NCBI GenBank assembly: GCA_015075305.1
Contig: JABTUS010000005.1
Span: 186,001-250,000 of the forward strand
Origin: Opitutaceae bacterium
GTDB taxonomy: Bacteria; Verrucomicrobiota; Verrucomicrobiia; Opitutales; Opitutaceae
Length of the DNA: 64,000 bases
Reading direction: 5' to 3'
Position 1 is the first letter of the stretch. The number at the start of each line of letters is the position of its first letter. Both the position numbers and the translations under genes were made by a program. Shown piece by piece: positions 9,075 through 20,588 of this stretch. The notes below the pieces were generated by a model. The model had not been told where the DNA came from and did no database searches. It saw nothing but the letters and a program-made list of their open reading frames with translations.

Positions 9075-12000
9075 GGATTCCTTCCCAGCTCCTCGTAGTA
9101 TTTGCGGACCGATTCCGTGAATCGCGCGGGAACGGGATCACGGTCCACAGGCAGCAGCGAATCACCGGAGTTCCGACGGGCCAGCTCCTCGCTGATGCGG
9201 TCGCGCACCTCGACGAGCGGACGCAGGATTTCGGCGCGCACCACGGCCCAGTCGGGCTTCGTTCGGTCATGCCGGTACTCCTGACGCATGCGACGCGCGC
9301 GCTCCCGCGCCGTCGCAACCGCATCGCGCAACTCCCGATCATCGAGCACATCCTCAACCTCGCGCAGACCGTTCACCCAGGGACCATACTCGTCGCCCAT
9401 GATTGGGCCGCCATCGTTCGACGAAAAGTCCGCCCGGGGATCCGCCCGTCCGCGTCCGTCCAGCAGGCGATTCAGCTCGAATCCTCCGCGACGCGCGCCC
9501 TCCGCCCTCCCCGCCTGCGATCCGCCCGCCCGGGATCCGCCCGCCTGCGCCAGCTCAATCTCACTCGCCTTACTGGGAGAGCCAGCCTGTTCGGACCGGG
9601 CTTCCGCGTCACTCCTGGAACCGCCCTTAGCTCCTTTTCCGCCTCCCGGTGCGTTCTCCTTGCCGGATTCATTCCTCGAACCCTCCGCCTGCGCTAGCTG
9701 GCCCGCCTCTTCGGAGGCTTTTCCGGATTCGCGCATCAACTGTTCCGTCAGTTCGTCGAGCTGTTTCTGCGCATGGCGCAGCGCCTCGGCGTCGTCCCCA
9801 AGCACGCTGCCGGCGGCCTTCTCCACGCCGCGTCGCAGCTCCGCGACTCCCGCGCCGGCCTTCTTTTCCGCGTTGAGCGCCTGCGGCAGATAGCCTTCGC
9901 GCAGAAGTTCCGATGTCAGGTCAAACGCCTGTCCGCCCTCGCGCTGCTGCGTCTCCTTCAGGCGTTCATAGAGGGATCGTGTCATCATGCCTTCCGCCAG
10001 CAGATCCTGCTGCATCTGCTTCGAAACGTTCGCATCGTCCTGGCTGACTTTGCGAAGGCTCTCGTAAAGCTGTCGCGAAACCAGTGGCTCCGTATGCTCG
10101 GCCTGCTCCGAAATTTCTGTCGCGCGTTTCACGACCTGCTCCAGGCGGTCGCGCTGGCCCTTCAGTTCCTCGGCCAGTTGCTCGCGCTCGGACTTGTCGG
10201 ACAGGGACTTCCTCGCCGGATCGGCCAGCCCGGAAATTTTCTCACCGATCGCCTGCTGCCGCCGCTCCAGTTCGCGCGCCTCGCCGCGAAGCTCGCGCAG
10301 TTCCTCGGAGAACTGGCTCGAGTTCTCCTTGCGCAGCGAATCCCGCATGCCCTGAAGTTCCCGCTGGGCGCGCGTGCCCGCGGCCAGCGCCTGCGAGACC
10401 GCTCCCTCGCCCGACGCGTCCGCCGAACGCTGGAGTTCCTGGCGCGTCTGCTCGAGCTGCCTGCGCTCGTCGGACATGCGGGACTGGTTTTCCGGGCGGT
10501 CCATGCGCTGCCGCAGATCATCGACGTCCGCCAGCATGTCGCGCTGCTCCTCCTGCAGGCGCTTCAGTTCGCGGCGAATCTCCTCGCGTTTCTCCTCGGA
10601 GCGCGCCTCCTGAAGCGCCGTCTGCAGTTCCTTCAGCCGCTCGTTCACCGCCTCCTGGCGCTGCGCAAGCTCCTGGAGTCGGTTGATCGTCTGAACCTGC
10701 TCCCGACGCTGCGGATCCTGCATCGAACGGGCCTGCCGCTGCGTCTCATACCGGTTCTCCGACTGAGCCAGGTCCAGTTGATCCAATTGCTGCTGGTTGC
10801 CCTGACCGCCCTGTCCGCCGCGGCGGCTCCGGCTGCGGGAGATGCCCGTCTCGTGCTGCTGGAGGCTGAGCAGGCCCTGGTAGGCGGCCTGCTCGGAGGA
10901 CAACGCCACGCGCAATTGCTGCGGCGCGGCCTCCGAATCGTTGAGCTGGCTGGCCGCCGTCTCCATCGATTTCACGACACCGCTCCACAGCGCCGCGTCG
11001 GCGGGACGCGGACTCTGCTCGGAGGCCTCGCGCGCCTGATTGAGCGCCTGGGCCTGCGAATCCCGCACCACCCGGACATCCTCTGCGTAGGTCTTCCCCG
11101 TGGGATCGCGCTGCAGTTTCCAGGTCGCCGACATGATCTGCTTCTGGAGCTCCGTGAGTCGCTGGGCATTGCCCATCTGACCCATTTGATCGCTCTCCAT
11201 ATTCTCAGCCTGCATGCCCGTCTCCTCGCGGAAGATCTCATCGAAGGGCCGCACCTCGCCAAAATAGAGGTCGCTCGTCGTCCGACGCACCTGCCCGTCC
11301 GGACCGATGTCGTCAGCCCACAGATGCCAGGAAATAAGCGTGTCCGGCTTCAAGTGGAGATCCTCGAGGCGCAGGAGGCGGCTGAACGACCGGCGGTCCC
11401 TCGGCGTGGAGTCGCGTCCGAGTTCGATCGACTGCGGCTCTTCGCCGCCAATGGAATACGCCAGTCCATAACTGGGACTGCCAAAGTCATCCCAGACCGT
11501 GCCCTGAAAGGAAATCTCCTCCAGCGGCGACGGACGCAGGTCCCCGCGCGGAGAGACCAAGCGCAGTTCCGGTCGGCGGTTTGGTTGGACTTCGATGACA
11601 AACGATGCCGGGAGTTTGTTCGCCCGCCCGTCGGCATCCTTGAGATGAAGCTCATACGTCATCGAGCGTTCAAACACCCGTGCCGGAAGCATCGCGACCG
11701 CCTTGTCCTTCGACGGCACCAGCGCAAGTTCGCCTCCCTCCTTGTCGCGCGCAACGAGTCTGGCCTCGGCCACAGGCTTGTTGAGCTGGAGTGTGAGTCC
11801 AATCCGCGCGCCCTCCACCGCGCTCAGGCGGCGCGTGTCCTCGATGCGCTTGGGCTCCTGTCGCGTATACGCGGGGAATTCAAGCTCGGCATCCGAGCGC
11901 TCGAGTCGCGGAAACTCAAAGACGGTGACCGCATACTCCCGGGATGCCTGGTCGCCGTAGGCGATTCTGTAGCGCAGATTCTCGGTCACATCGGCGATCG

Positions 12001-12712
12001 TTCCGCCAAACACCGGATCCGAGAGGCTTCTCACCAGGGGAACGGTTCTCTCCGGTTTTCCCGACTCGCTCACGATCAACTGCGCATGCCCGGGAACGCT
12101 GCCACCGAATCGCGCCAGCACGACCAGCGTTTCCCCGCGCTCGATCGCGGTGTCACCCGGCGTCACACTGAGTCCCACCGCCATCGTCTTCCGCCCCGCC
12201 TCCAGGCGCGGCAGCACGCGGTCGACGTTGACCATGACAACAATCAGCACCACCAGAGCTGCAGCCTGCGCGAGATGCGCGGCGCCAATCTGCCAGCCGG
12301 GCACGAGGCGCCGCCAGTTTCCCTGTGAACCCTTTTCGATCGCCGCAGCCAGAAGCTCCTGCTGCAAAAAATTCCGCGGACGCCCCTCGGCATCGGGCTC
12401 CTGCTGCACGGCGGTGAGAATGAGTCCGTTCAACGTGGAGTCTGACTTTTCCACGCGCTGCGCCAGGTCGCGATAGTCCGGGCGCGCCAGGAGTCGCCGG
12501 ACAAGAATGCCTGCCGCCCCTGCAATGGACAGCGCGGTCACAACCGACAGCGTGCCGCCGGCAGCCCAGCCGAGTCCATGCGCGGCGATCAGCGCAAGCA
12601 CACCGACGCCGGCCCCGCCGAGCCATACGGCCGCGAGTTCCCAGCCAAGACGGCGCAGCCGCAGGCGCTTGAACACAGCGCGCAGTCTCTCGCGAAGAAA
12701 CACGTCCATCAT
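9071..12712 (-). CDS. large DUF4175-like membrane coiled-coil protein
   Basis: Taking the ATG at 12712, which sits in the ATGATG overlapping the upstream TGA, the protein has 1213 residues. Hydrophobic segments near residues 20-65 and 140-160 anchor it. They are followed by beta-rich extracytoplasmic sequence to about 500, and then a very long Gln/Arg/Glu-rich region (about 520-830 and beyond) that reads as extended coiled coil. The C-terminal part is low-complexity Gly/Ser/Ala. Such proteins accompany MoxR/BatA/DUF58 operons. It is likely an envelope scaffold; no enzymatic motif was seen. A longer start at 12817 would run far into the neighbour and is less likely. Confidence 0.65.
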   Translation of the reverse strand: MMDVFLRERLRAVFKRLRLRRLGWELAAVWLGGAGVGVLALIAAHGLGWAAGGTLSVVTALSIAGAAGILVRRLLARPDYRDLAQRVEKSDSTLNGLILTAVQQEPDAEGRPRNFLQQELLAAAIEKGSQGNWRRLVPGWQIGAAHLAQAAALVVLIVVMVNVDRVLPRLEAGRKTMAVGLSVTPGDTAIERGETLVVLARFGGSVPGHAQLIVSESGKPERTVPLVRSLSDPVFGGTIADVTENLRYRIAYGDQASREYAVTVFEFPRLERSDAELEFPAYTRQEPKRIEDTRRLSAVEGARIGLTLQLNKPVAEARLVARDKEGGELALVPSKDKAVAMLPARVFERSMTYELHLKDADGRANKLPASFVIEVQPNRRPELRLVSPRGDLRPSPLEEISFQGTVWDDFGSPSYGLAYSIGGEEPQSIELGRDSTPRDRRSFSRLLRLEDLHLKPDTLISWHLWADDIGPDGQVRRTTSDLYFGEVRPFDEIFREETGMQAENMESDQMGQMGNAQRLTELQKQIMSATWKLQRDPTGKTYAEDVRVVRDSQAQALNQAREASEQSPRPADAALWSGVVKSMETAASQLNDSEAAPQQLRVALSSEQAAYQGLLSLQQHETGISRSRSRRGGQGGQGNQQQLDQLDLAQSENRYETQRQARSMQDPQRREQVQTINRLQELAQRQEAVNERLKELQTALQEARSEEKREEIRRELKRLQEEQRDMLADVDDLRQRMDRPENQSRMSDERRQLEQTRQELQRSADASGEGAVSQALAAGTRAQRELQGMRDSLRKENSSQFSEELRELRGEARELERRQQAIGEKISGLADPARKSLSDKSEREQLAEELKGQRDRLEQVVKRATEISEQAEHTEPLVSRQLYESLRKVSQDDANVSKQMQQDLLAEGMMTRSLYERLKETQQREGGQAFDLTSELLREGYLPQALNAEKKAGAGVAELRRGVEKAAGSVLGDDAEALRHAQKQLDELTEQLMRESGKASEEAGQLAQAEGSRNESGKENAPGGGKGAKGGSRSDAEARSEQAGSPSKASEIELAQAGGSRAGGSQAGRAEGARRGGFELNRLLDGRGRADPRADFSSNDGGPIMGDEYGPWVNGLREVEDVLDDRELRDAVATARERARRMRQEYRHDRTKPDWAVVRAEILRPLVEVRDRISEELARRNSGDSLLPVDRDPVPARFTESVRKYYEELGRNP

Positions 12713-14820
12713 GGCGCGACTCCCTCCCCGGCGGCGACTGACATTCGACGTGCCCGCGCCGCGATGATCGTTTCCGTGAGCAGCACCGCAAGGGTTGCCG
12801 CAATGAACCACCGCCACAGTTTCTGGCTCCCTTCGATCTCGACCGCATGCCTGGAGGCCGGCGCGTCGGATCCGCCGCCGCCCGTTCGCACTCCCGTCAC
12901 GTTCTTCGCCGGCACTCCGAGTTGCTCCAGGTCGTCGAGCGACAACGCCTCCGTTCTCGATTCGCCAGGATCCAGATTCACCATGAACCGCATCTCGTTT
13001 CCGTCACCCTCGACGCGATAGATCCCGGGTAGCCTTGTCGCGCTGAAACTGCCGGTTCCCGGTGCGACCGTTTGCCGCCGTCCATCGGCGGACACCATTG
13101 TCAGGGGCTTCGTCGAAGCCGGCAGCGGAAGCGCGTCGCCGACAAAAAACTGCGAGATTTCCGGCCGGGTGACATTCGCGTAGTCCATCAGCGACCAAAC
13201 GAGCGGCACGAACTTCGTGGACACGGCGAGCTGGCTGTCCTGGGGCTGCCAGCCGGACGCGAGCCAGAGAATCCGCCCCCTGCCAAGCGGAATCTCCATC
13301 AATGCCGGGTCACCGGAGTCGAAGCGCGCGAGCACACGGGCGTTCGCAAAGGCGGCCTGATCCAGGTGGCGGTATTTCCAGAAGTGGATCTTCGTGAAGT
13401 CCGAATAGCGGGGATCCGCAAACGGAGCGAAAATCGGATGCGTGAAATCAATCTCGCCCAACATCGCATAGCCGCCGGCCGCCGGCTTGATTTCCGCCGC
13501 CGCCATCGCCACGCGCGCGAGCGCCAGCGCCAGCGCCGTGGCATCCTCCGGCGACCTCGGCGCCACGAGCAGCGTCCTGCCGGATTCGATCCACGACCTC
13601 AGCGCCGTTGCAGTTGAGATCGACGTCGCAGCCGTCAGGAAGCCGGCCTCAATTGTTCCCGCTTCGGATGCGAGCGCCTGCTCCGCGCCCTGGGACCGCA
13701 CGAGTTCGACCTGCACCCGCGACGACGATTCCAGCGCCCGTTTGAGAAAGTAGAAGGGCTGGGTCGGATCCGCCGCATCCTCGACGCCAAAATAGCCGAT
13801 GCGCAGCCGTTGCCTCTCGGGCGGCACGACAAACACGGTGTTGTCAAACGCCGCGCCATCGCCGCTGAGTTCGATCCTGTCGACGCCATCCGTGTCGCGC
13901 GGCGGCTCCATGGTCACGATGCGCGACTGGCCGGGCGGAACATAAACCGGAACCGGTTTGCCGACGGCGTTCGCGCCGCGTTTCCACACAAGCATGAACT
14001 GGTCGGCCGTGGCGTCGCTCGTATTGGAAACTCGGATACGAATGGGAGTTCCACCCCTGGCATCCGCGGCCGCGGCGCCGGCGAGCAGTTGCACGCCGGC
14101 GTTGCCGACGCGCACGGGCCGCGCGGTCGCCACCCGGAGCTGCACAGCTGCGGGCCACTCATACGCCTGAAGCGCCTCCAGACGGCTGCCCGCCTGGACA
14201 TCACTCACAAGCACCACCTCCCGGGATCCGCCATCCTTCCCCTCCTGATCGACATCGTCGAAAGCCTCCGCGGCGGTCACCAGCGCCTCGCCGAGCCGCG
14301 TGCCCTCCCAGGTTGGCGCGAGGCTGGCCAGCCGCGCGCGCGCCAGCGTGGCCCGGGCGTCGGGCGGCGTGGAATCCCACTCGGAAAATTCAAGAACCAT
14401 CCTCGCCTCGCGGCCGAAGGCGATCACCGCAAGGTGGTCCAGGGGTCGCAGGGAGCGAATCACCTCGTCCGCCTTGAAGAGCGCGTCGGTCCACAACCCC
14501 TCCCGCTGCAGGCTCGCGCTCGTGTCGAGCAGCAGAACAACCTGGCGCGGACGCTCCGCGAGAGGGACGATCGCTGAGTCGTCGCTGAGAAACGGACGCG
14601 CAAAACCGAACGCAAGCAGGATCAGCGCAAGGCAGCGCAGGGTCAGCAGCAGCCAGTGCTCCAGCCGGCTGCGCCGCTTCAGGCGCGGCGCTGTCGGAGC
14701 CAGAAACATGAGCGAACTGAAGGGAGTCCGGGTGCGGGTGGCCCGGCGCGAGAGGTGAAACAACACCGGCAGCGCGATCGCGAGCCCGCCGAGGATGAAG
14801 AGCGGGGTGAGAAAACTCAC
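12709..14820 (-). CDS. BatA-like protein with VWA domain
   Basis: A GTG start at 14820 overlaps the TGA of the DUF58 gene (GTGA) and gives a 703-residue product beginning SFLTPLFILGGLAIALPVLFHL, the standard BatA N-terminal helix. A second helix follows at about 55-75. The VWA domain begins with the MIDAS-type motif VVLLLDTSASLQREG (Asp near residue 99). A last helix is near the C-terminus (WRWFIAATLAVLLTETIIAA). It is probably inner-membrane with a periplasmic-facing VWA domain that binds a divalent metal, working with the MoxR ATPase encoded upstream in the same operon. Confidence 0.8.
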   Translation of the reverse strand: MSFLTPLFILGGLAIALPVLFHLSRRATRTRTPFSSLMFLAPTAPRLKRRSRLEHWLLLTLRCLALILLAFGFARPFLSDDSAIVPLAERPRQVVLLLDTSASLQREGLWTDALFKADEVIRSLRPLDHLAVIAFGREARMVLEFSEWDSTPPDARATLARARLASLAPTWEGTRLGEALVTAAEAFDDVDQEGKDGGSREVVLVSDVQAGSRLEALQAYEWPAAVQLRVATARPVRVGNAGVQLLAGAAAADARGGTPIRIRVSNTSDATADQFMLVWKRGANAVGKPVPVYVPPGQSRIVTMEPPRDTDGVDRIELSGDGAAFDNTVFVVPPERQRLRIGYFGVEDAADPTQPFYFLKRALESSSRVQVELVRSQGAEQALASEAGTIEAGFLTAATSISTATALRSWIESGRTLLVAPRSPEDATALALALARVAMAAAEIKPAAGGYAMLGEIDFTHPIFAPFADPRYSDFTKIHFWKYRHLDQAAFANARVLARFDSGDPALMEIPLGRGRILWLASGWQPQDSQLAVSTKFVPLVWSLMDYANVTRPEISQFFVGDALPLPASTKPLTMVSADGRRQTVAPGTGSFSATRLPGIYRVEGDGNEMRFMVNLDPGESRTEALSLDDLEQLGVPAKNVTGVRTGGGGSDAPASRHAVEIEGSQKLWRWFIAATLAVLLTETIIAARARRMSVAAGEGVAP

Positions 14821-15794
14821 GGCGCACCTCCTGACGCCCTGCGTCCAGCACCCGCCTTTTTCCTTCGCCGGAGAAATTCCAGCAGCGCAATGTCCAGCGG
14901 ATCCGAGGTCAGCAGGCGCGTGCGGGAGATGCCATGACGCGCGCACAACTCCGCCAGCGCGGCGGCATGCGCGTTGAAGCGCTCGACGTAGCCGGCGCGT
15001 GCCGTCGCCGGATCGGCATGCATGACGCGCGCCGACTCAAGGTCCTCAAACATCGTCGAGGACGGAAAATCGAGCGTGGTCTCCGCGGGGTCGAGCACCT
15101 GAAAATTGGCGACCTCGTGACCCGACGCCGCAAGCATCGCCAGGCTCGGCTCGAGTTTCTCCAACGGCGCAAGAAAGTCGGAGATCAGCACGAGCAGCCC
15201 TCGTTTCCTCACGAGCCGCGCCACGTGTTCGAGAGGTGCGATCAGATCCGTGGAGTTTCCGCCCGAGGGTTTCTCCAGCGCGTGCAGAATCTGCCGCAGA
15301 TGACCGCCGCGCGCCCGCGCGGGCAGGTACTCGCGCACCGCTTCGTCGAAGGAGACGAGGCCGACGGCGTCGCCCTGGTGCGCAAGAAAGTGCGCCAGCG
15401 TGGCCGCCAGCGTGATCGCGTACTCCGCCTTCGCGTACCCGACGGTGCCGAACTCCATCGAACGGCTGCGGTCGACGAGCAGGTGGCAGCGGAGATTCGT
15501 CTCGTCCTCGAACTTCTTCACATAGGCGCGGTCGCTGCGGGCCAGCACCTTCCAGTCGATGTAGCGGGGGTCGTCGCCCGGCGTGTAGGCGCGGTACTCG
15601 GTGAACTCGACGGAAAAGCCGTGATAGGGACTGCGATGGAGCCCGCTTAGAAACCCCTCAACCACGATCCGAGCGCGAAGTTCCAGATTCCGGATCCGCA
15701 TCAGCGCCTGCGTGTCGACACGGCCCGCCGCGCCCGGCGGCGTTGTCGCCTGGCGGGTGCCTGTGGATTGGGCTGTGGCCGTGTTGACTGGCAT
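14817..15794 (-). CDS. DUF58 domain-containing protein
   Basis: The 325-residue protein contains the DUF58 hallmark region: GFSVEFTEYRAYTPGDDPRY followed by IDWKVLARSDRAYVKKFEDE and the VWA-like LLVDRSRSMEFG. It has no membrane helix and starts directly with the conserved core, so it is likely a soluble cytoplasmic partner of MoxR. The MoxR gene ends 21 bases upstream and the BatA-like gene overlaps its stop, consistent with translational coupling in one operon. Confidence 0.9.
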   Translation of the reverse strand: MPVNTATAQSTGTRQATTPPGAAGRVDTQALMRIRNLELRARIVVEGFLSGLHRSPYHGFSVEFTEYRAYTPGDDPRYIDWKVLARSDRAYVKKFEDETNLRCHLLVDRSRSMEFGTVGYAKAEYAITLAATLAHFLAHQGDAVGLVSFDEAVREYLPARARGGHLRQILHALEKPSGGNSTDLIAPLEHVARLVRKRGLLVLISDFLAPLEKLEPSLAMLAASGHEVANFQVLDPAETTLDFPSSTMFEDLESARVMHADPATARAGYVERFNAHAAALAELCARHGISRTRLLTSDPLDIALLEFLRRRKKAGAGRRASGGAP

Positions 15795-15815
15795 GCGGTG
15801 GTGGAATCAGTCGCT

Positions 15816-16871
<1,056 letters not shown>

Positions 16872-16918
16872 GGGTTCGGAAGGGATGAGCGGAAAAAGGG
16901 GCGGCCCGGCGATCCGGT

Positions 16919-17857
16919 TCAGTGGGTCATTGCATAGAAGATGATGTTTATTCCAAGCGGATAGGCGATCTTCTCGGAAAACGTGTGAAAATAGTAGTCG
17001 TTCTCCCCCTCGCGCTCCCAGCCGTCGCCATTGTCGGTGTTGTGCGTCGCTATCGCCATCAGCCTTCCCTTGTCATCGAAGAGCCCGCGATGGTGAACCA
17101 CCTGCGCATCCTCGCGCTCCCAGGTCACGCCCGTGACCTGGCTCTGCACGCCGGTGTAGATGTTGGGCACCTGCGCCTTGGACTTGATCTCGAAGACGCA
17201 GTGGTAGACCGGGTGGCTGAGCGGAATGTCGGTGAACGAACGATCCGGAAACACCTTCCTGAGCTCGTGCTCCATGCTGGCCCATTCGCGCTCGCCCCAG
17301 AAGTCGTCGAGCATGAGGAATCCTCCGTTCAGCAGATACTTCCTGAGCGCCCGCACCTCGCTCTCATTGAGATAAAGCCCCCCCGGCTCCACGATGTAGA
17401 TGAAGGGGTAGTCGGCCAGCTCCGGATCGGTGAGGCGGATGATGCGGCCGTCGGGATCGACCTTGACCGAGGTCATCTGCTGAAGGCGGTAGGAAAGGTT
17501 GAGATCACTGTCCGGCAGATCCGTGCGCCATCCTCCGCGCGAACGCCCGTAGCCGAAGTTGCCGCGGTCGTACCGGATGCGCACGAACGTGAAGACGTCG
17601 TGCCTGAAGCGCCGCGGATTCTCCCAGTTCGGCGTGTCGGTGCTGTGCGAGGGAATCTCGCGTGCGGTGCGAACCTCCTCGCCCACCTGCCCGCCCTCCC
17701 CCCACCAGCCCTGCGCCCGCAGCCCTGACGCCGCCGCCGGGGAAAGAAGCACTAGCACGAATCCGGGAATCACCGCGCGCCGGAGCGACGGAGCGACGCC
17801 TTGTATCCGATTATTCGATACACGCCTGCCCGCTGGCGCGCTCTCCGACGGGTTCAT
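16919..17857 (-). CDS. DUF4159 domain-containing protein
   Basis: The 312-residue protein has an N-terminal hydrophobic segment (about 28-48) that is probably a signal peptide or anchor. It is followed by the DUF4159 core with FTFVRIRYDRG, YPFIYIVEPG, ALRKYLLNGGFLMLDDFWGE and the C-terminal YPLGINIIFYAMTH. The fold is GATase-like, but no catalytic triad is evident. Its ATG overlaps the TGA of the TPR/gluzincin gene, so the two are translationally coupled, and the MoxR gene follows 47 bases later. Confidence 0.9.
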   Translation of the reverse strand: MNPSESAPAGRRVSNNRIQGVAPSLRRAVIPGFVLVLLSPAAASGLRAQGWWGEGGQVGEEVRTAREIPSHSTDTPNWENPRRFRHDVFTFVRIRYDRGNFGYGRSRGGWRTDLPDSDLNLSYRLQQMTSVKVDPDGRIIRLTDPELADYPFIYIVEPGGLYLNESEVRALRKYLLNGGFLMLDDFWGEREWASMEHELRKVFPDRSFTDIPLSHPVYHCVFEIKSKAQVPNIYTGVQSQVTGVTWEREDAQVVHHRGLFDDKGRLMAIATHNTDNGDGWEREGENDYYFHTFSEKIAYPLGINIIFYAMTH

Positions 17858-20427
17858 GGCGACAGCGGAACCGGAGGACGCGCCTCGTGCATCTTCAGCA
17901 GAAGCGCCAGCGCCGCGCGGTGGCGGGGCGCGTCCTCCAGCGCGGCAAGCACCTGGGTGCGCGCCGCCGGGTCACCCACGCTGAAGAGGAGCCCGGCCAG
18001 TTGGAAATGCACGTCCGACGGGTTTGAAGGACCGAGCGCAAGCAGGGTCGAGCACGCCTCAATCGCCGCAGCCGGATGCTTCAGGTGCGTCTCCGCGCGG
18101 GCAAGGGATTCATAGGGGGTGGCGACCATCGGGTTGACCGCGAGGAAGCGCTCCGCATTCCGCGCCACCGCGGCCCAGTCGTCGCGCTTCTCGGCCAGAG
18201 TCATGAGACGCAGGAACGCATCCGTGGTTTCGTCATTGGCCGCCGTCCAGGCCGTCAGCACCTGCTCCTCCTCGGCCGGCTTGTCCAGATTCCGGTACGC
18301 CGCCGCGAGATAGGCGTACGCGCTGTCGCCTTCCGCATGCGCCGGGAACCGGCGGATGTGTTCAACCATCAGCGGCACAAGCTCCTGCCACTTTTCCTGT
18401 TTCGCCATCCGCCGGGCCATCGCAAGCGCGCCCCAGAAATTGCCCGGGTGCTTCCCGACCCAGGCGGCAAGCGCATCCTCCGACCCCGGAGCCAGCAGCT
18501 GCGCGGGCGGCTTCTCCATCGCGGCATCACTCGCGAACCCATTGGCCTTGCGCTGGGCAAAAACGACAAACGCCTTGTCGAGTTCCTTCAGCGAGGCCGC
18601 ATGCCGCTGGATGGCTTCGAGGCTGTCGACGCCGTCGCGCAGGGACCGCAGAATCCCCTTCATGGCGTCGAGCCCGTATTGCTCGACAATGAACTCCACG
18701 ACCAGCGACGACTGGAAATAGGCGAACTGCACCGCCTCTGGATTCGGCGCCGTCAGGAAGACGGAGCTGAGTTTCTCCACGGGCGTGAGTTTGCCGTCGC
18801 GGATCATCTGCCTGAAACGCGGCGTCATGGGCATGCCCCACGCGGGATCCGCCTGGCTCTCCTCGTAAACCGAAATGCCCTCGCTCAGCCACCGTGGCAT
18901 CCGGTTGCGCGTGAACTGCAGGGTCACGACGTGGCAGAACTCGTGCCAGAGCACCGACTCCCAGTTGGTCCCCTTTCCCCCCAGGGCGACCGGACTGTTG
19001 GCCGTGATCACCCGCCCGAAGCAGACGCCTAGAAACCCCTGCACATCCGGCATGCCGAAGGTGCGTACGGCAAAATCCTTCTGGTCGCCAAAGACGTCCA
19101 CGCGCGTCGGTTCGGACAGCTCGACTCCGTAGCGGGCGGCGAGATGCTCGCGCGCCCGAGTCAGCAGCGCCAGCACGCGCGGCCCGTACACCGCGCTCTC
19201 CTTCGCCGTCATTCTGACGATGAAATGCGGGTTCTCGGTCACGGCATACTTCGCAAGGGTGTCGCGCAAAGTGACGAGATTGAACGCCTCCACATCATAG
19301 CCGTCCTTCTTGTGCACTTCCTGCGCAAGCGCCCACCCCTCCTTCTCATCACCCAGCCGCAGCAGGTCGCTCGCGAGCTGCGCCTTGGCCGGCAGGTAGT
19401 CGGGGTCAAACGCAAGCGCGCGCCGCTGCGCGGCGGCTCCCTCGGCAAAGCGATACTTCTGCGACAGCTTTTTTCCGATCAGATAATCGACGCGCGGATT
19501 CTCCGCCCAAAGGGTGAGACCCGCGGAGCGGGCCATTTCAGCGGCGGCGGACTGGTTCGCGAGCTGCGCGAGCACCGCGCGATAGGCCGCCACATCGGGA
19601 TGAGCGGTGTGAATGGAGTCGCAGATCTTCAGGATCTCCTCGGCGCCGGCATAGTTTTCCGCATCAACCTCGTGATCCACCTGCAGGATCAGACTCGGCA
19701 CATGCCGCGGATTCGCGTGCAGTGCGGACTCGAGCGCCGCCAGCATCGCTTTCCTATCACCATCCTCAAAGGCGCGGGCTGCGCCATACAGCAGGTCGGG
19801 ATCCGCCGGATGTTTTTCGAGTCCCTCGCTGAACGCCTTTGCCGCGAGAGGGAAATCGTGTTTCTCAAGCGCCAGTTCGCCGCGGGCGAGATAGACATCG
19901 CGCAGCGTCGGGTCGTTCTTCTGCGCTTCCGCATAGAGACGCTCCAGCACGTCCTTCGGGTCCGCACCCATGACCAGCGCCATCCGGCCGAATGCGACGA
20001 TTTCCGCAGGCGAGCGAAAAGCCCCCCGGCGACGCACCACGCGCTCCGCCATTTCAGTGAGCAGGGTGCTCGCCGCTCCGGTCTGGCCGAGAGCCAGCGC
20101 GACCTCCCTTGCCTTCCAGCGCAAACGGATGCTCTGGGTTTCCTTCAGCATCGCCTGATGCAGCGCCGACTCCGCATCCGCATAACGCCCCGTCGCCATC
20201 AACGCATCAGCAAGGACGAGTGGCCAATCCTCGCCCGCGTCCTTGGCCTCGCAGGCATGGGTGGAAACACGTATGACTTCCGCGTATTCTCCTTTGAGCA
20301 GCAGCCCCCTCGCATCCTCCCACGACTCCGCGCCCGGGAGGACATTAGCCAGCAATGCGATGAACATGGCGACCATCAAAGGCCTGCAACGATTCACTAT
20401 CGCGCCTGCGCACTGTTGCCCTCTCAT
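17854..20427 (-). CDS. TPR protein with HExxH metallopeptidase domain
   Basis: The 857-residue protein begins with a hydrophobic signal sequence. Helical TPR-like repeats cover most of residues 40-390 and again 590-850. Between them a gluzincin-type peptidase domain contains HEFCH (495-499) and the downstream third ligand in LSEGISVYEE (Glu516), so the zinc site looks complete. It is likely periplasmic. It is the first gene of the eight-gene operon ending at 5653. The ATG at 20376 is an alternative start that would give a shorter signal peptide. Confidence 0.8.
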   Translation of the reverse strand: MRGQQCAGAIVNRCRPLMVAMFIALLANVLPGAESWEDARGLLLKGEYAEVIRVSTHACEAKDAGEDWPLVLADALMATGRYADAESALHQAMLKETQSIRLRWKAREVALALGQTGAASTLLTEMAERVVRRRGAFRSPAEIVAFGRMALVMGADPKDVLERLYAEAQKNDPTLRDVYLARGELALEKHDFPLAAKAFSEGLEKHPADPDLLYGAARAFEDGDRKAMLAALESALHANPRHVPSLILQVDHEVDAENYAGAEEILKICDSIHTAHPDVAAYRAVLAQLANQSAAAEMARSAGLTLWAENPRVDYLIGKKLSQKYRFAEGAAAQRRALAFDPDYLPAKAQLASDLLRLGDEKEGWALAQEVHKKDGYDVEAFNLVTLRDTLAKYAVTENPHFIVRMTAKESAVYGPRVLALLTRAREHLAARYGVELSEPTRVDVFGDQKDFAVRTFGMPDVQGFLGVCFGRVITANSPVALGGKGTNWESVLWHEFCHVVTLQFTRNRMPRWLSEGISVYEESQADPAWGMPMTPRFRQMIRDGKLTPVEKLSSVFLTAPNPEAVQFAYFQSSLVVEFIVEQYGLDAMKGILRSLRDGVDSLEAIQRHAASLKELDKAFVVFAQRKANGFASDAAMEKPPAQLLAPGSEDALAAWVGKHPGNFWGALAMARRMAKQEKWQELVPLMVEHIRRFPAHAEGDSAYAYLAAAYRNLDKPAEEEQVLTAWTAANDETTDAFLRLMTLAEKRDDWAAVARNAERFLAVNPMVATPYESLARAETHLKHPAAAIEACSTLLALGPSNPSDVHFQLAGLLFSVGDPAARTQVLAALEDAPRHRAALALLLKMHEARPPVPLSP

Positions 20428-20588
20428 GCCTCAGGGTTATGCGGCCTCCCGGCCTTTGCAAGCGACGTCGCGCACGCCTGAAAGCCCTATTGTCCCACCC
20501 CGAGAAACGCCATTGCCAAGCTCTCGACAGCCCGGCAACTTTCCCGCCGTCCCCGTCAGTCGTTCAGTCAACAAGAAACCCAAATTAT

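Noticed and set aside
9773-12328. 851-residue plus-strand frame across the 1213-residue gene
   Set aside because: It is the antisense of a coiled-coil coding region rich in Gln/Arg/Leu codons and has no recognisable domain; the minus-strand gene has coupled start and stop sites.
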